Below, piece after piece: positions 48,320-59,775 of a stretch of DNA of 64,000 bases; position 1 is the first letter of the stretch; each line of letters opens with the position of its first letter. This DNA is from Paenibacillus hexagrammi (GTDB lineage Bacteria > Bacillota > Bacilli > Paenibacillales > NBRC-103111). The stretch covers positions 1,240,001-1,304,000 of the forward strand of contig NZ_CP090978.1 in assembly GCF_021513275.1 (NCBI RefSeq), read 5' to 3'. The notes beneath the pieces were generated by a model. That model ran no database searches. It was not told where the DNA came from and was given only the letters and a program-made list of their open reading frames with translations. The translations under genes and the position numbers were made by a program.

Positions 48320-48769
48320 ATGGTTATAGCGACTGCTGCATCTGTGCAAACGGTACTCAATCAACAAATTGCTAACTGGAGTTTACTGTTTGTGAAGCTT
48401 CATAATTTTCATTGGTTTGTGAAAGGTAATCAGTTTTTTACACTGCATGAAAAGTTCGAAGAGCTATATAACGAAGCGGCAGCTCATATCGACGAGCTTG
48501 CTGAGAGGATGTTAGCCATTGGAGGCAAGCCTGCTGCAACCATGAAGGCCTATCTGGAGCTCTCCAGCTTGAAAGAAGCTTCAGGAACGGAAACCTCTAC
48601 GAAGATGGTAGAGTCTGTGATTGAAGATTTCAGCATTTTAATCAATGAACTGAAGGATGGTATGGCGGTTTGTGAGGAGCAAAAGGATGAAACAACCTCC
48701 GATATGCTGCTTGCCATCCATACTTCACTTGAGAAGCACCGCTGGATGCTTCAATCATTTGTTGGCTGA
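48320..48769 (+). CDS. Dps-family ferritin-like protein
   Basis: Iron-storage and DNA-protection protein of 149 residues, expected to form a 12-subunit shell. Ferroxidase ligands are visible in the typical arrangement: KLHNFHWFVKG, LHEKFEELYNEAAAHIDELAERM and GGKPAATM. ATG 48320 is favoured, with AGAGGAGG at 48301-48308, and the longer frame from 48296 includes that motif. It stands alone and divergent from mtnK. No PerR or Fur box was recognised upstream. Confidence 0.88.
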   Translation: MVIATAASVQTVLNQQIANWSLLFVKLHNFHWFVKGNQFFTLHEKFEELYNEAAAHIDELAERMLAIGGKPAATMKAYLELSSLKEASGTETSTKMVESVIEDFSILINELKDGMAVCEEQKDETTSDMLLAIHTSLEKHRWMLQSFVG

Positions 48770-48861
48770 CTGATTTACAAATGCTTTAACTCGAATGCAC
48801 GTTGGTTTAACAATTCTCAGTTACACTTAGAAGCAGTAAGAATAACCCGGAGGGATCCTTC

Positions 48862-48987
48862 ATGAAGGTCGTTCAACTGCTTCTGCTTGTCGCTGCTTGT
48901 TCGATTTTACTTCTCTGCGCTTATTATGCTGAGCCGGCAGGTCCGGATTGGCAGCCTAACCCGATGAAAATCAATCTAAATAAGTGA
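48862..48987 (+). CDS. Small membrane or secreted peptide, 41 residues
   Basis: Short gene with CGGAGGGA (48849-48855) before ATG 48862 and a terminator overlapping its stop codon. The product has an 18-residue hydrophobic stretch after Lys2 (VVQLLLLVAACSILLLCAYY) and a short polar Pro/Asn-rich tail (WQPNPMKINLNK). It may be a single-span membrane peptide or a lipid-anchored one via Cys. No family is recognised. Both flanking signals favour a real gene. Confidence 0.55.
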   Translation: MKVVQLLLLVAACSILLLCAYYAEPAGPDWQPNPMKINLNK

Positions 48988-49014
48988 AAGGGATGGCGCT
49001 TAGGCCATCCCTTT
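48987..49014. terminator. Bidirectional terminator between small genes
   Basis: AAAGGGATGGC (48987-48997) pairs perfectly with GCCATCCCTTT (49004-49014) around a 6-base loop. It lies between a plus-strand and a minus-strand gene that converge. Confidence 0.85.
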
Positions 49015-49026
49015 CCTGCTTCCTCA

Positions 49027-49203
49027 TTATCCCCACTTTTGATTGCGGTGTTCCACAAGGTCAATAGCTCCGAGCACAACATGTGCCAGACCAAAGCCAA
49101 TTGCTGCTGTGGCCGCAGTCTTATAGCGGCTTTTTCCGCGCAGAGCAACGCCAGTCGCTGTAACGGCCGTACCAAGAACTGTAGGAATTAAACCTTCGCG
49201 CAT
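49027..49203 (-). CDS. Small conserved-type membrane protein, 58 residues
   Basis: Short protein starting MREGLIPTVLGTAVTATGVA, with a Gly/Ala-rich hydrophobic second half (AATAAIGFGLAHVVLGAIDL) and a basic tail. It probably has two membrane helices. GAAGAGGTG lies about 8 bases before ATG at 49203. GTG at 49212 is in frame but lies in that motif. No function is known. Confidence 0.65.
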   Translation of the reverse strand: MREGLIPTVLGTAVTATGVALRGKSRYKTAATAAIGFGLAHVVLGAIDLVEHRNQKWG

Positions 49204-49365
49204 GATAGTCACCTCTTCGCAGAATTTGTAATGAAGTTAGCGGTATTACCTCATTAGGATGGACCGGAAGGTGCAAAATCATCCGAAACGCGGCTGCATT
49301 GTTTTGCCTGTCGACATTCCTTATAATGGAGAGCATGAACTTGCAGGAATAGAGGTGCACAAAAG

Positions 49366-49941
49366 ATGGCCGTCGACAAGCCAATTGCATTGAAGGAGTG
49401 GGCTTCGGCAATTAAAGCTTTGGAAAATGGAACACAGATCTTCATAATGAGAAAAGGCGGTATCGTAGAAGAAACACGGGATTTTCAGGTGGAGGCTGAT
49501 GCCTTTTATCTTTATCCTACCTATGAGCACCAGCGCAAGGCATTATTAAAAGAAGAATTTCAGCCTATGATTGATAAGTCTTTGGAAAGCTGGAGTATAC
49601 AGGATTCCACCGTAGATATCCGTACCTATGCCAAACTGGTTCATGATTTTGAAATTATGGAGCAGGCACAGCTTCAGGCTTTGCTTACTGATCATATCTG
49701 GACGGAGAACTTTACGGAAGAACGGCTGAAATGGAAACGCAAAAATCCGCTTCATTTGATGGTGCTAAGAGTTTACAAATTGGATAAGCCTATGCAGGTA
49801 TCTATACAAGATGCTTATCTAGGCTGTAAATCATGGATTCAGCTTCTTGACGCACCCGCTGAGCCGTCAATGAAGCCCGTTCTAAGTGATGAGGAATTCA
49901 CAGCACGCTTGTCGCAAATTCGACAAAAGCTTGAAAATTAA
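49366..49941 (+). CDS. DUF1802 family protein
   Basis: Cytoplasmic protein of 191 residues of the uncharacterised DUF1802 family. The N-terminal ALKEWASAIKALENGTQIFI and the RKGGIVEETRDFQVEADAFYLYPTYEHQ segment are typical. Members are found near varied genes and no activity is known. GAATAGAGGTG is upstream of ATG 49366. It precedes the suf operon but is separated by about 150 bases with an own promoter region for suf. Confidence 0.8.
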   Translation: MAVDKPIALKEWASAIKALENGTQIFIMRKGGIVEETRDFQVEADAFYLYPTYEHQRKALLKEEFQPMIDKSLESWSIQDSTVDIRTYAKLVHDFEIMEQAQLQALLTDHIWTENFTEERLKWKRKNPLHLMVLRVYKLDKPMQVSIQDAYLGCKSWIQLLDAPAEPSMKPVLSDEEFTARLSQIRQKLEN

Positions 49942-50008
49942 AGGAACTATTTTCACGAATTGGCGTTCTTTTCGGGGAAATGCCCTTTATTGATTTCAGA
50001 TGGTAAGT

Positions 50009-50063
50009 TATAATAGAATTATTCTAATGAGAATCAGTGAGAATCATTTAATAATGATTTTCA
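50009..50063 (+). promoter_or_regulatory. suf promoter -10 and tandem Fur-like boxes
   Basis: TATAAT at 50009-50014, with a weak TTTATT 17 bases upstream, is the likely -10 of the suf operon. Downstream, TGAGAATCA occurs twice (50028-50036 and 50038-50046). The second copy is part of an inverted repeat TGAGAATCATT (50038-50048) and AATGATTTTCA (50053-50063), which matches the Fur consensus arms TGAtAATNATTATCA closely. Binding of an iron-responsive repressor just past the start point would block transcription when iron is plentiful. Confidence 0.7.
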
Positions 50064-50099
50064 TATACAAGTTAATTTCAAATCATGGAGGCTTATGAG

Positions 50100-50930
50100 A
50101 TGGCAAATTCACCAAAGTTCACAATAGACGGGCTGAAGGCAAACGTCGAAGGAAAGGAAATCCTCAAAGGATTGAACCTTGAAATTAAAGGCGGCGAAGT
50201 TCACGCGATCATGGGTCCGAACGGTACGGGTAAAAGTACGCTGGCTTCCGCGCTAATGGGTCATCCTAAATATGAAGTAACAGAAGGCGCTGTAACATTG
50301 GACGGCGAAGACGTATTAGACATGGCTGTTGACGAAAGAGCCCGTGCCGGACTGTTCCTCGCTATGCAATACCCAAGCGAAATTACAGGTGTAACAAACG
50401 CTGACTTCCTGCGCAGTGCGATTAATGCTCGCCGCGGCGAAGGCAACGAGATCTCCTTAATCAAATTCATTCGTCAAATGGAAGCGAAAATGAAAGAGCT
50501 GGAGATGAATCCGGAATTCATGCACCGTTACCTGAACGAAGGCTTCTCCGGCGGTGAGAAAAAGCGTAACGAGATCCTGCAGATGCTGCTTCTCGAGCCT
50601 AAGATCGTGATTCTGGACGAAATCGACTCCGGTCTTGACATCGATGCGCTTCGCATTGTAGCTGAAGGTGTTAACGCTATGCGTAATGAAGATCGCGGCT
50701 TTTTGATCATCACTCACTATCAGCGTTTGCTGAACTATATCAAGCCTGATTTTGTACATGTTATGATGCAAGGTCGTATCGTGAAATCCGGCGGTCCAGA
50801 GCTCGCTGAGCGTTTGGAAGCAGAAGGTTACGACTGGGTCAAAGAAGAATTGGGCATCGTGGATGAAACCGTTGGTCAAGATACGGAAGAATTCAAAGTT
50901 CCTATGAACACGACTGCTCCGAAGTACTAA
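50100..50930 (+). CDS. sufC: Fe-S cluster assembly ATPase SufC
   Basis: ATPase of the SufBCD scaffold complex, 276 residues. Walker [10 protein letters not shown], signature [11 protein letters not shown], Walker [13 protein letters not shown] and switch His in IITHYQRLL are intact. The C-terminal extension after position 245 is usual in Firmicutes. ATG 50100 gives [18 protein letters not shown]. First gene of sufCDSUB, all on one strand with small gaps or overlaps. Confidence 0.95.
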   Translation: MANSPKFTIDGLKANVEGKEILKGLNLEIKGGEVHAIMGPNGTGKSTLASALMGHPKYEVTEGAVTLDGEDVLDMAVDERARAGLFLAMQYPSEITGVTNADFLRSAINARRGEGNEISLIKFIRQMEAKMKELEMNPEFMHRYLNEGFSGGEKKRNEILQMLLLEPKIVILDEIDSGLDIDALRIVAEGVNAMRNEDRGFLIITHYQRLLNYIKPDFVHVMMQGRIVKSGGPELAERLEAEGYDWVKEELGIVDETVGQDTEEFKVPMNTTAPKY

Positions 50931-50944
50931 TCAGGAGGAATACC

Positions 50945-53881
<2,937 letters not shown>

Positions 53882-53901
53882 CTGAAAGGGAGGTAACTAC
53901 A

Positions 53902-55299
53902 ATGGCGAAACAAATGCCCGAACTCGATGAGTATAAATATGGCTTTAGAGACGAGCATAAAGCCGTTTTCCAATCGGGAAAAGGCTTAACTCGTGAGATC
54001 GTAGCAGAAATTTCCAAGATGAAGGGCGAGCCGGACTGGATGCTCCAGTTCCGCTTGAAGTCTTTGGAGCAATTCTTTGCAATGCCGATGCCTCGTTGGG
54101 GCGGCAACTTGGATGATCTGGATTTCAATGATATCCAGTACTATGTCAAGCCTTCGGAGAAGCAAGGTAAAACATGGGAAGAAGTTCCTACTGAAATTAA
54201 GGAAACTTTTGACAAGCTGGGGATTCCTGAAGCTGAGCAAAAGTTCCTTGCCGGTGTATCCGCGCAGTATGAATCAGAGGTTGTCTACCACAGCATGCAA
54301 AAGGAATTGGAAGATCAAGGCGTTATCTTTACGGATACCGATACGGCTCTTCGTGAATATCCTGAGCTGTTTAAAGAATATTTCGGAACAGTTATTCCTC
54401 CTAGTGATAATAAATTTGCAGCACTGAACAGTGCCGTATGGTCTGGCGGTTCCTTTATCTATGTACCAAAAGGTGTGAAGTGCGAAGTGCCTCTTCAGGC
54501 ATACTTCCGCATCAACTCCGAGAACATGGGTCAATTTGAGCGCACGCTCATCATTACGGACGAGGACAGCTTCGTACACTACGTAGAAGGCTGTACAGCT
54601 CCAATTTACAGCACGAACTCCCTGCACAGCGCGGTTGTTGAGATCGTATGTAAAAAGAATTCCCGTGCTCGTTACACAACGATTCAGAACTGGGCTCCGA
54701 ACATTTACAACCTGGTTACCAAGCGTGCGGTTGCTGAAGAAAACGCGACGATGGAGTGGGTTGACGGAAATATCGGCTCCAAGCTGACGATGAAATACCC
54801 AGCAGTTGTACTGAAAGGCCGCGGCGCAAAAGGTATGGTTCTTTCCATCGCTGTAGCCGGTAAAGGTCAGCATCAAGATGCAGGCGCTAAAATGACTCAT
54901 CTTGCTCCGGATACAACTTCGACAATTGTCTCGAAGTCCATCTCGAAGCACGGCGGTAAAGTGACGTATCGCGGCTTGGCATCCTTCGGACGTAATTCCC
55001 AAGGCTCCAAAGCCAACATCAAATGTGATACGTTGATTCTGGATAATGAATCCACATCGGATACAATTCCATACAACGAAATCATGAATGACAATATTGT
55101 GCTTGAGCATGAAGCTACAGTATCCAAGGTTTCTGAGGATCAGCTGTTCTATCTGATGAGCCGTGGATTAACGGAAGCGGAAGCTACACAAATGATCGTT
55201 ATGGGCTTTATCGAGCCGTTTACAAAAGAACTGCCAATGGAATATGCGGTTGAAATGAACCGATTAATCAAGTTTGAAATGGAAGGTTCGATCGGTTAA
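53902..55299 (+). CDS. sufB: Fe-S cluster assembly scaffold SufB
   Basis: Core scaffold of SufBC2D, 465 residues, matching the family length. Typical sequences are [19 protein letters not shown] at the N-terminus, [19 protein letters not shown] with the conserved Cys of the sulfur relay, and [20 protein letters not shown] near the end. AAAGGGAGG precedes ATG 53902. Last gene of the suf operon, followed by a terminator. Confidence 0.95.
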   Translation: MAKQMPELDEYKYGFRDEHKAVFQSGKGLTREIVAEISKMKGEPDWMLQFRLKSLEQFFAMPMPRWGGNLDDLDFNDIQYYVKPSEKQGKTWEEVPTEIKETFDKLGIPEAEQKFLAGVSAQYESEVVYHSMQKELEDQGVIFTDTDTALREYPELFKEYFGTVIPPSDNKFAALNSAVWSGGSFIYVPKGVKCEVPLQAYFRINSENMGQFERTLIITDEDSFVHYVEGCTAPIYSTNSLHSAVVEIVCKKNSRARYTTIQNWAPNIYNLVTKRAVAEENATMEWVDGNIGSKLTMKYPAVVLKGRGAKGMVLSIAVAGKGQHQDAGAKMTHLAPDTTSTIVSKSISKHGGKVTYRGLASFGRNSQGSKANIKCDTLILDNESTSDTIPYNEIMNDNIVLEHEATVSKVSEDQLFYLMSRGLTEAEATQMIVMGFIEPFTKELPMEYAVEMNRLIKFEMEGSIG

Positions 55300-55309
55300 A
55301 TCTTTACTC

Positions 55310-55337
55310 AGAAGACCCCTATGGGTCTTCTTTTTCT
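55310..55337 (+). terminator. Terminator of the suf operon
   Basis: AGAAGACCC (55310-55318) pairs perfectly with GGGTCTTCT (55323-55331) around a 4-base loop, followed by TTTTC and more T. Confidence 0.92.
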
Positions 55338-55455
55338 TTATCTTTTTATATCAGACTACAGACTTAATCCCGATCCATCCTAAGCCTGTTCTATACTCGG
55401 ATATCGCGTGATATTCTAATACTAATGAAAGCGCTGAGCGCGGAGCCGGAGGAAG

Positions 55456-55968
55456 ATGATGAACCCAAAACGCTGGTATGATGGAATGTGGGAAAGCAGA
55501 GGCTGGGGAGACCGCGAAATCGATTATCAATGGCCATCCCGAGGTTTGCCGTTGATTAATATCCGTATAGGCGGGCCGCGGAATGGCAAGCGAAAACAGC
55601 GGATTGCAATCGGGCTAATAGCTGTAGGAGATGTTGCAATTGGGGCTATTTCACTTGGTGCAGTGAGTGTGGGAATCTTCTCATTTGGAGCCGTGGCAAT
55701 TAGTTGGTTGCTTTCTTTGGGAGCAGTGGCCATATCGGCCGACCTCGCAGGCGGAGCTGTCGCCATATCATCGTGGCTGGCGTTTGGAGCGGTGGCGATT
55801 GGCCGATACGCAATAGGTGCTGTTTCGATAGCGCAAACTGCTTTAGGGGTGATCGGAATTGGAGAAACGGTTTACGGTATCGTTGTCGTCGGAAGTCATG
55901 GGTTTGGCTTAATCCCAATCACGGCTGACTTTATCAAATTTGTAAGGCGATTATTTGGAGGGCTGTAA
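55456..55968 (+). CDS. Gly/Ala/Ile-rich tandem-repeat protein, 170 residues
   Basis: Protein with a charged, aromatic N-terminus (KRWYDGMWESRGWGDREIDY) followed, from about residue 49 to 155, by roughly ten imperfect repeats of 10-11 residues with the pattern AVAIGxxxxG, such as AIGAISLGAVSVG and AVAIGRYAIGAVSIA. The repeat region is strongly hydrophobic and regular, suggesting a beta-helix-like fold or a membrane-buried structure. The end is basic (KFVRRLFGGL). No family is certain. GGAGCCGGAGGAAG precedes ATG 55456; ATG 55459 is also possible. Confidence 0.65.
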   Translation: MMNPKRWYDGMWESRGWGDREIDYQWPSRGLPLINIRIGGPRNGKRKQRIAIGLIAVGDVAIGAISLGAVSVGIFSFGAVAISWLLSLGAVAISADLAGGAVAISSWLAFGAVAIGRYAIGAVSIAQTALGVIGIGETVYGIVVVGSHGFGLIPITADFIKFVRRLFGGL

Positions 55969-55982
55969 GCGGTATATTTTAG

Positions 55983-56252
55983 TTATGAGCCGTGTAGAGA
56001 GAACTGTAAGGTAGGATCTGCTACCAAAGGAATTAGTATGCTAACCACCCAAAAAATGAAAACAAGATATGAAAGCAGCGAGATATATAGACCTCCATTC
56101 CTACCTTCCTTAGATCTAGACATAAATCCGCAGATCAACGCAGGAATTCCTAATAGGAAACCAATAGGAGCAGTCAACAGGAAAATATTAAGGAATAGGG
56201 CAATCAAGCCGAAAATCACACTGTATAGGTTAAGTGAAGCGGTTCTATCCAC
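55983..56252 (-). CDS. Small membrane protein, DUF4190-like
   Basis: Protein of about 89 residues with two long hydrophobic segments (VIFGLIALFLNIFLLTAPIGF and LLSYLVFIFWVVSILIPL) joined by a basic, Gly-rich loop (CGFMSRSKEGRNGG), the pattern of DUF4190-type proteins. The role is unknown. The start is uncertain: GTG at 56252 has GGGG about 9 bases upstream, and a longer frame from 56294 adds 14 residues. It converges with the repeat protein, 14 bases apart. Nothing gene-like is seen in 56295-56443. Confidence 0.55.
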   Translation of the reverse strand: MDRTASLNLYSVIFGLIALFLNIFLLTAPIGFLLGIPALICGFMSRSKEGRNGGLYISLLSYLVFIFWVVSILIPLVADPTLQFSLHGS

Positions 56253-56443
56253 GCTAAAATCCCCGACCTTTCTACGAAATCTATAAAGAAGCACTTAATT
56301 AAATTCATTGTAGCATACGCGGCGGCTATCAGTTAAATTCCAAGAGTATACAAGCCAGGATGCCTTCAATCTATGCATATTTGCTTCCCGCTTGCCTCAA
56401 CCTATGAGGGATTACATTGTAACCTCAAAGGAGAAGAGAGCGA

Positions 56444-57589
56444 ATGTGGAATAAGCTGAGGTCAACGGCAATTGGAAGTATGATCGTCATATTGGCAACA
56501 ACGACTGCATGCGGGAGCAATCAAGCCTCACCGAAATCGAACAACCCGAACAACCCGAACGGAGCTTCCGTTACCCAAACCCCTTCGGCGCAAATGAATG
56601 CAGATACATCCCTAGGACCGCGGAGTTTAGCGCAAAATAATCAAGGTATGACCATGCTGGGAGCAAGCGATGCAAGCGTTCCGATTAAAGCTATTGGGAA
56701 TGCAAACTATGTATCCGCAATCGATCTCGCCAAGACAGTTAGATTTCAGACGGACTGGGACGAAGCAAATGCAGACCGTTTTCTGATTGGTGACAATGAT
56801 GCGAATTATGAAATTACCATGAATAGTACAAAAGCTATGAAAGACGGCAGCGAAATACATGTTAGTCAGCCCTTCGTGAAAGAGGGAGGCACACCTTATA
56901 TCCCAATCGCAGCGCTTGGCGATTTGTTCCAAGAAGATATGTCCTATGAGGTGAAGGACGGCAACCTTCTAGTACATCCTTCTTCTGAACCGACTATTGA
57001 GCATGAAGATGATCCAAGTCCAAAAGCAGCCGGTGCAGAGTTAGACTTCGGGGAAGATCCGAATGATCCATTTAAAGGCGGAGATGTTGGTGTCAATCCT
57101 GCATCCGTGGAAGATGGAACAGGACAGCCTGTAGACCTGGAGGTCTGGGCCGCAGAAGGCGACACTCAAGACGTACCTGTACTAAAAAATATCGATATTA
57201 ATGGGTTGATTCGCAAAGGACGCCAATATCTCGGAGTCAAATATAAATTCGGAGCTAAACCTTACTCCGTTTCCGGTAGATTTGATTGTTCAACCTTCAC
57301 GCAGTATGTTTTCGGCAAGTATGGCGTTAAACTTCCGCGATTAGCTCGTCAGCAGTCCAATCATGGAACATTGGTTAGCCGAAAAAATTTAAGAAAAGGC
57401 GATCTTATGTTTTATTACGTGCCGGGTCGATTCAAAAGCAACAAGACCGTAGGTCATGTGGGCATCTATATCGGAAACATGCAAATGCTGCACGCATCTC
57501 CGGAACCTAAAAACGGCGTTCAAATATCAAGTATTAATAAAGCGTATTGGAAAGAAACCTTCTTACGTGCAAGACGTGTGGCATATTAA
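56444..57589 (+). CDS. NlpC/P60 peptidase lipoprotein with copper-amine-oxidase-like N-domain
   Basis: Cell-wall hydrolase of 381 residues. The signal peptide ends in a lipobox-like TTAC. An Asn/Pro-rich linker precedes a domain like the N-domain of copper amine oxidases, common in Paenibacillus surface proteins (KTVRFQTDWDEANADRFLIG, PYIPIAALGDLFQ). An acidic linker then leads to NlpC/P60 at residues 255-381, with catalytic Cys in RFDCSTFTQYVFG, His in GHVGIYIGN, and a third polar residue near MLHASP. It would cut peptide cross-links in peptidoglycan. AAAGGAGAAGAG precedes ATG 56444. Confidence 0.88.
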   Translation: MWNKLRSTAIGSMIVILATTTACGSNQASPKSNNPNNPNGASVTQTPSAQMNADTSLGPRSLAQNNQGMTMLGASDASVPIKAIGNANYVSAIDLAKTVRFQTDWDEANADRFLIGDNDANYEITMNSTKAMKDGSEIHVSQPFVKEGGTPYIPIAALGDLFQEDMSYEVKDGNLLVHPSSEPTIEHEDDPSPKAAGAELDFGEDPNDPFKGGDVGVNPASVEDGTGQPVDLEVWAAEGDTQDVPVLKNIDINGLIRKGRQYLGVKYKFGAKPYSVSGRFDCSTFTQYVFGKYGVKLPRLARQQSNHGTLVSRKNLRKGDLMFYYVPGRFKSNKTVGHVGIYIGNMQMLHASPEPKNGVQISSINKAYWKETFLRARRVAY

Positions 57590-57596
57590 AATGGAT

Positions 57597-57627
57597 AAGG
57601 TTCTGTCCCATGGACAGGCCTTTTTTG
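57597..57627 (+). terminator. Terminator after NlpC/P60 gene
   Basis: AAGG..CTGTCC (57597-57608) pairs with GGACAG.CCTT (57612-57622) with a small asymmetric interior loop, followed by a T run. Confidence 0.75.
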
Positions 57628-57695
57628 TTATTTTTTGAAACATATTCGTGTTCGCTGCGTTTTACTTTATAGACGAATGAAAGAGGAGGAGTACG

Positions 57696-57917
57696 ATGAA
57701 CATCATTTTGTATGAAAAGAAAGCAAGCGGTGAACTCGAAAAATTAAGCGAACGCCCTTGGGATGAGAAATTTATGCAAGCCCTGGATGCCGCTAATTAC
57801 TTACTTGCCGGTGGCAAAGAGTATGAAATGATCGAAGGAAGGCTAAACCTAGACGGCAATGTATTTGAGCTGCTGCTGACGGGAGTAGGAGGGCAAGAGG
57901 AAGGAGGACTACAGTGA
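57696..57917 (+). CDS. Small acidic protein, 73 residues, first gene of ATP-grasp/DUF350 cluster
   Basis: Unrecognised soluble protein (MNIILYEKKASGELEKLSER) with a helical centre and acidic, Gly-rich tail. AAAGAGGAGG precedes ATG 57696. It heads a five-gene cluster in which consecutive genes overlap or nearly touch; its stop overlaps the GTG of the next gene. No function is proposed beyond membership in this cluster. Confidence 0.65.
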   Translation: MNIILYEKKASGELEKLSERPWDEKFMQALDAANYLLAGGKEYEMIEGRLNLDGNVFELLLTGVGGQEEGGLQ

Positions 57918-58570
57918 AGCAGCCTCTAAAGGTACTATCGACATCATTAGGACTTATGCTAGTAGGACATATGCTTCTCGCCCAATCCGGGCAAGCTGAG
58001 ACCGCAGTACCGGAGCAAAATGGTCAGGTGGGCTCCGCGAAGCTGGTGGAATGGTCAACAGACGCAGTAAAGCAGTATTTTGATGCAAATGTGGATTGGA
58101 ATTTGCCGGTTCCTGCAGATTTAGGGGCAACTGCATCTCCAAGTCCCACGCCAACTGATTCGTCCGGTCAGAGCTCAGGTGTTGGAGGAAGCTCTTCCCC
58201 GGTCATCGTCAATCATTATGGAGGGGGCTTTGGGTGGGATGACCTATTGTTGTACCATCTAATATTAAATTCTGGAAGCCCGTATTCATCGAGCCGGTGG
58301 GTAAGCAGCCATCCATCCTATGACTATAGAACGAAACAGCCCTATGTGGCGAAAACATATACAGCGGACACCTTTGCAAATCGCTCCAAAACCAAAACGC
58401 CGACGACATCTAGCAGTACAGGATCTTTTACAACCAATAAATCCGGCGCCTCTACGACGAGCAGATCATCGACGTCTTCATCTTCCAAATCCAGCTCCAC
58501 CTCTTCCGGCAGCATAGGTGGCAGATCGGGCGGCTTTAGCTCCGGCTCCAGCTCGAGCTCGGGAAGCTAG
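57914..58570 (+). CDS. Secreted Ser/Thr-rich protein, 218 residues
   Basis: Protein with an N-terminal signal-like segment (LSTSLGLMLVGHMLLAQSGQA), a conserved-looking middle with Gly/Tyr/Trp (NHYGGGFGWDDLLLYHLIL) and a C-terminal 80-residue Ser/Thr/Gly low-complexity tail. The middle plus tail is reminiscent of DUF1190/YgiB-type proteins that accompany glutathionylspermidine-synthetase-like genes in enterobacteria; this match is tentative. GTG 57914 follows GGAAGGAGGA and overlaps the previous stop. Confidence 0.6.
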   Translation: MKQPLKVLSTSLGLMLVGHMLLAQSGQAETAVPEQNGQVGSAKLVEWSTDAVKQYFDANVDWNLPVPADLGATASPSPTPTDSSGQSSGVGGSSSPVIVNHYGGGFGWDDLLLYHLILNSGSPYSSSRWVSSHPSYDYRTKQPYVAKTYTADTFANRSKTKTPTTSSSTGSFTTNKSGASTTSRSSTSSSSKSSSTSSGSIGGRSGGFSSGSSSSSGS

Positions 58571-58578
58571 GCAGGTTC

Positions 58579-59775
58579 ATGATCTTTGAAGTAATAGGAA
58601 CTCCGCATCCCGATCGTGAGCGTCGAGTCAGCCAGCTGTCGGAGCTTGGTTTTAAGTGGGCTGATATCGATGGAGAAGCTTACTGGGTCGATCAGCTCGT
58701 TGTAATGGACGCAGCCGTGTGTGAGGAGCTGCATCAAGCAGCTAGTATGCTTTGGATGGTATTTGACAAGGCAGCAAGGTTCGTAATCGGTCGTAGAGAC
58801 CTTTATGAGGCGTTATCGATTCCCGAAGTGCTCTGGGATGGACTCGACGGGTTGGAGCCTGGACAGCCGGGTTGCTTGAGCCGTTATGCCCGATTTGACT
58901 TTACTGTTCAGCACAGTGGAGAGATTAAGCTATTGGAACTAAATGCGGATACGCCCACTGGCTATGTGGAAGCAGCGGTAGTTACTCCGTGGATGTGTGA
59001 GCAATATGACGTGGATACATCGAATATCCATATGAAAGATTTGATAAGAGCAGCTTGGGAAGTGGAGCAGCCTGATTTCGCCGCGTGTATCGGATATGGC
59101 ACACATGTAGAGGATTCCGGAACTATCGAGGCTTTAGTGGCACACAGCGGCAGGAAGATGACATGCGTAGATTGCCTTGATTTGTGGATTGATGAGGGTG
59201 TTGTTCATGCCGGTGAGGACCATACCATTAAGCGGATGTTTGCCTTATATCCGAAGGAATGGATGGGAGTAGATGATGGAGGCGAAGCGTTAGCTTACTC
59301 CTTGGAAGAAGGTTATCTTCATCTTGTGAATTCCTTGCATGCGGTGATTTTACAATCCAAAGGCTTACAGGCTGTGATATGGGGGCTGCACGAGCTCAGA
59401 GCCGATCTATTCTCAGAAGAGGAACATAACGCAATTAGGGCCTATATGCTGCCTACTTATACGATGCCAGTATGGGAAGGTGAATATGTATCCAAGTCGA
59501 TGTTCGGCCGGGAAGGCGGTTCTGTGGAATTATACGATGCGGGCGGTCAGATTGAGCACAAAGACGAGGATGGCTTTGACACGAGCGTATTTTTTCAAAG
59601 AGTATATCAGCAAAGAGCGGATCTGCCTGTAGTGAAATTGGCTGAGGGAGAACGACATCTGCTTACCGGGTTGTTTATGTTAAACGGAACGCCGTGCGGG
59701 TTATTAGGCCGTGCTGGCGGCATAATTACAGGAAATACAAGTCATTTTGTAGCGATAGGAGTGGGGAGGGCTTGA
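58579..59775 (+). CDS. Glutathionylspermidine-synthetase-like ATP-grasp ligase
   Basis: ATP-grasp amide ligase of 398 residues matching the C-terminal synthetase domain of E. coli Gsp and the stand-alone YjfC/YgiC proteins. Typical segments are YARFDFTVQHSGEIKLLELNA, with metal/ATP ligands, DTPTGYVEAAVV and FLREGGS-like FGREGGSVELYD. The final GIITGNTSHFVAIGV is conserved in the family. It lacks the amidase half of Gsp. The true substrates are unknown; Firmicutes usually lack glutathionylspermidine, so a protein or another peptide is more likely. The stop overlaps the next start (TTGA). Confidence 0.85.
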   Translation: MIFEVIGTPHPDRERRVSQLSELGFKWADIDGEAYWVDQLVVMDAAVCEELHQAASMLWMVFDKAARFVIGRRDLYEALSIPEVLWDGLDGLEPGQPGCLSRYARFDFTVQHSGEIKLLELNADTPTGYVEAAVVTPWMCEQYDVDTSNIHMKDLIRAAWEVEQPDFAACIGYGTHVEDSGTIEALVAHSGRKMTCVDCLDLWIDEGVVHAGEDHTIKRMFALYPKEWMGVDDGGEALAYSLEEGYLHLVNSLHAVILQSKGLQAVIWGLHELRADLFSEEEHNAIRAYMLPTYTMPVWEGEYVSKSMFGREGGSVELYDAGGQIEHKDEDGFDTSVFFQRVYQQRADLPVVKLAEGERHLLTGLFMLNGTPCGLLGRAGGIITGNTSHFVAIGVGRA

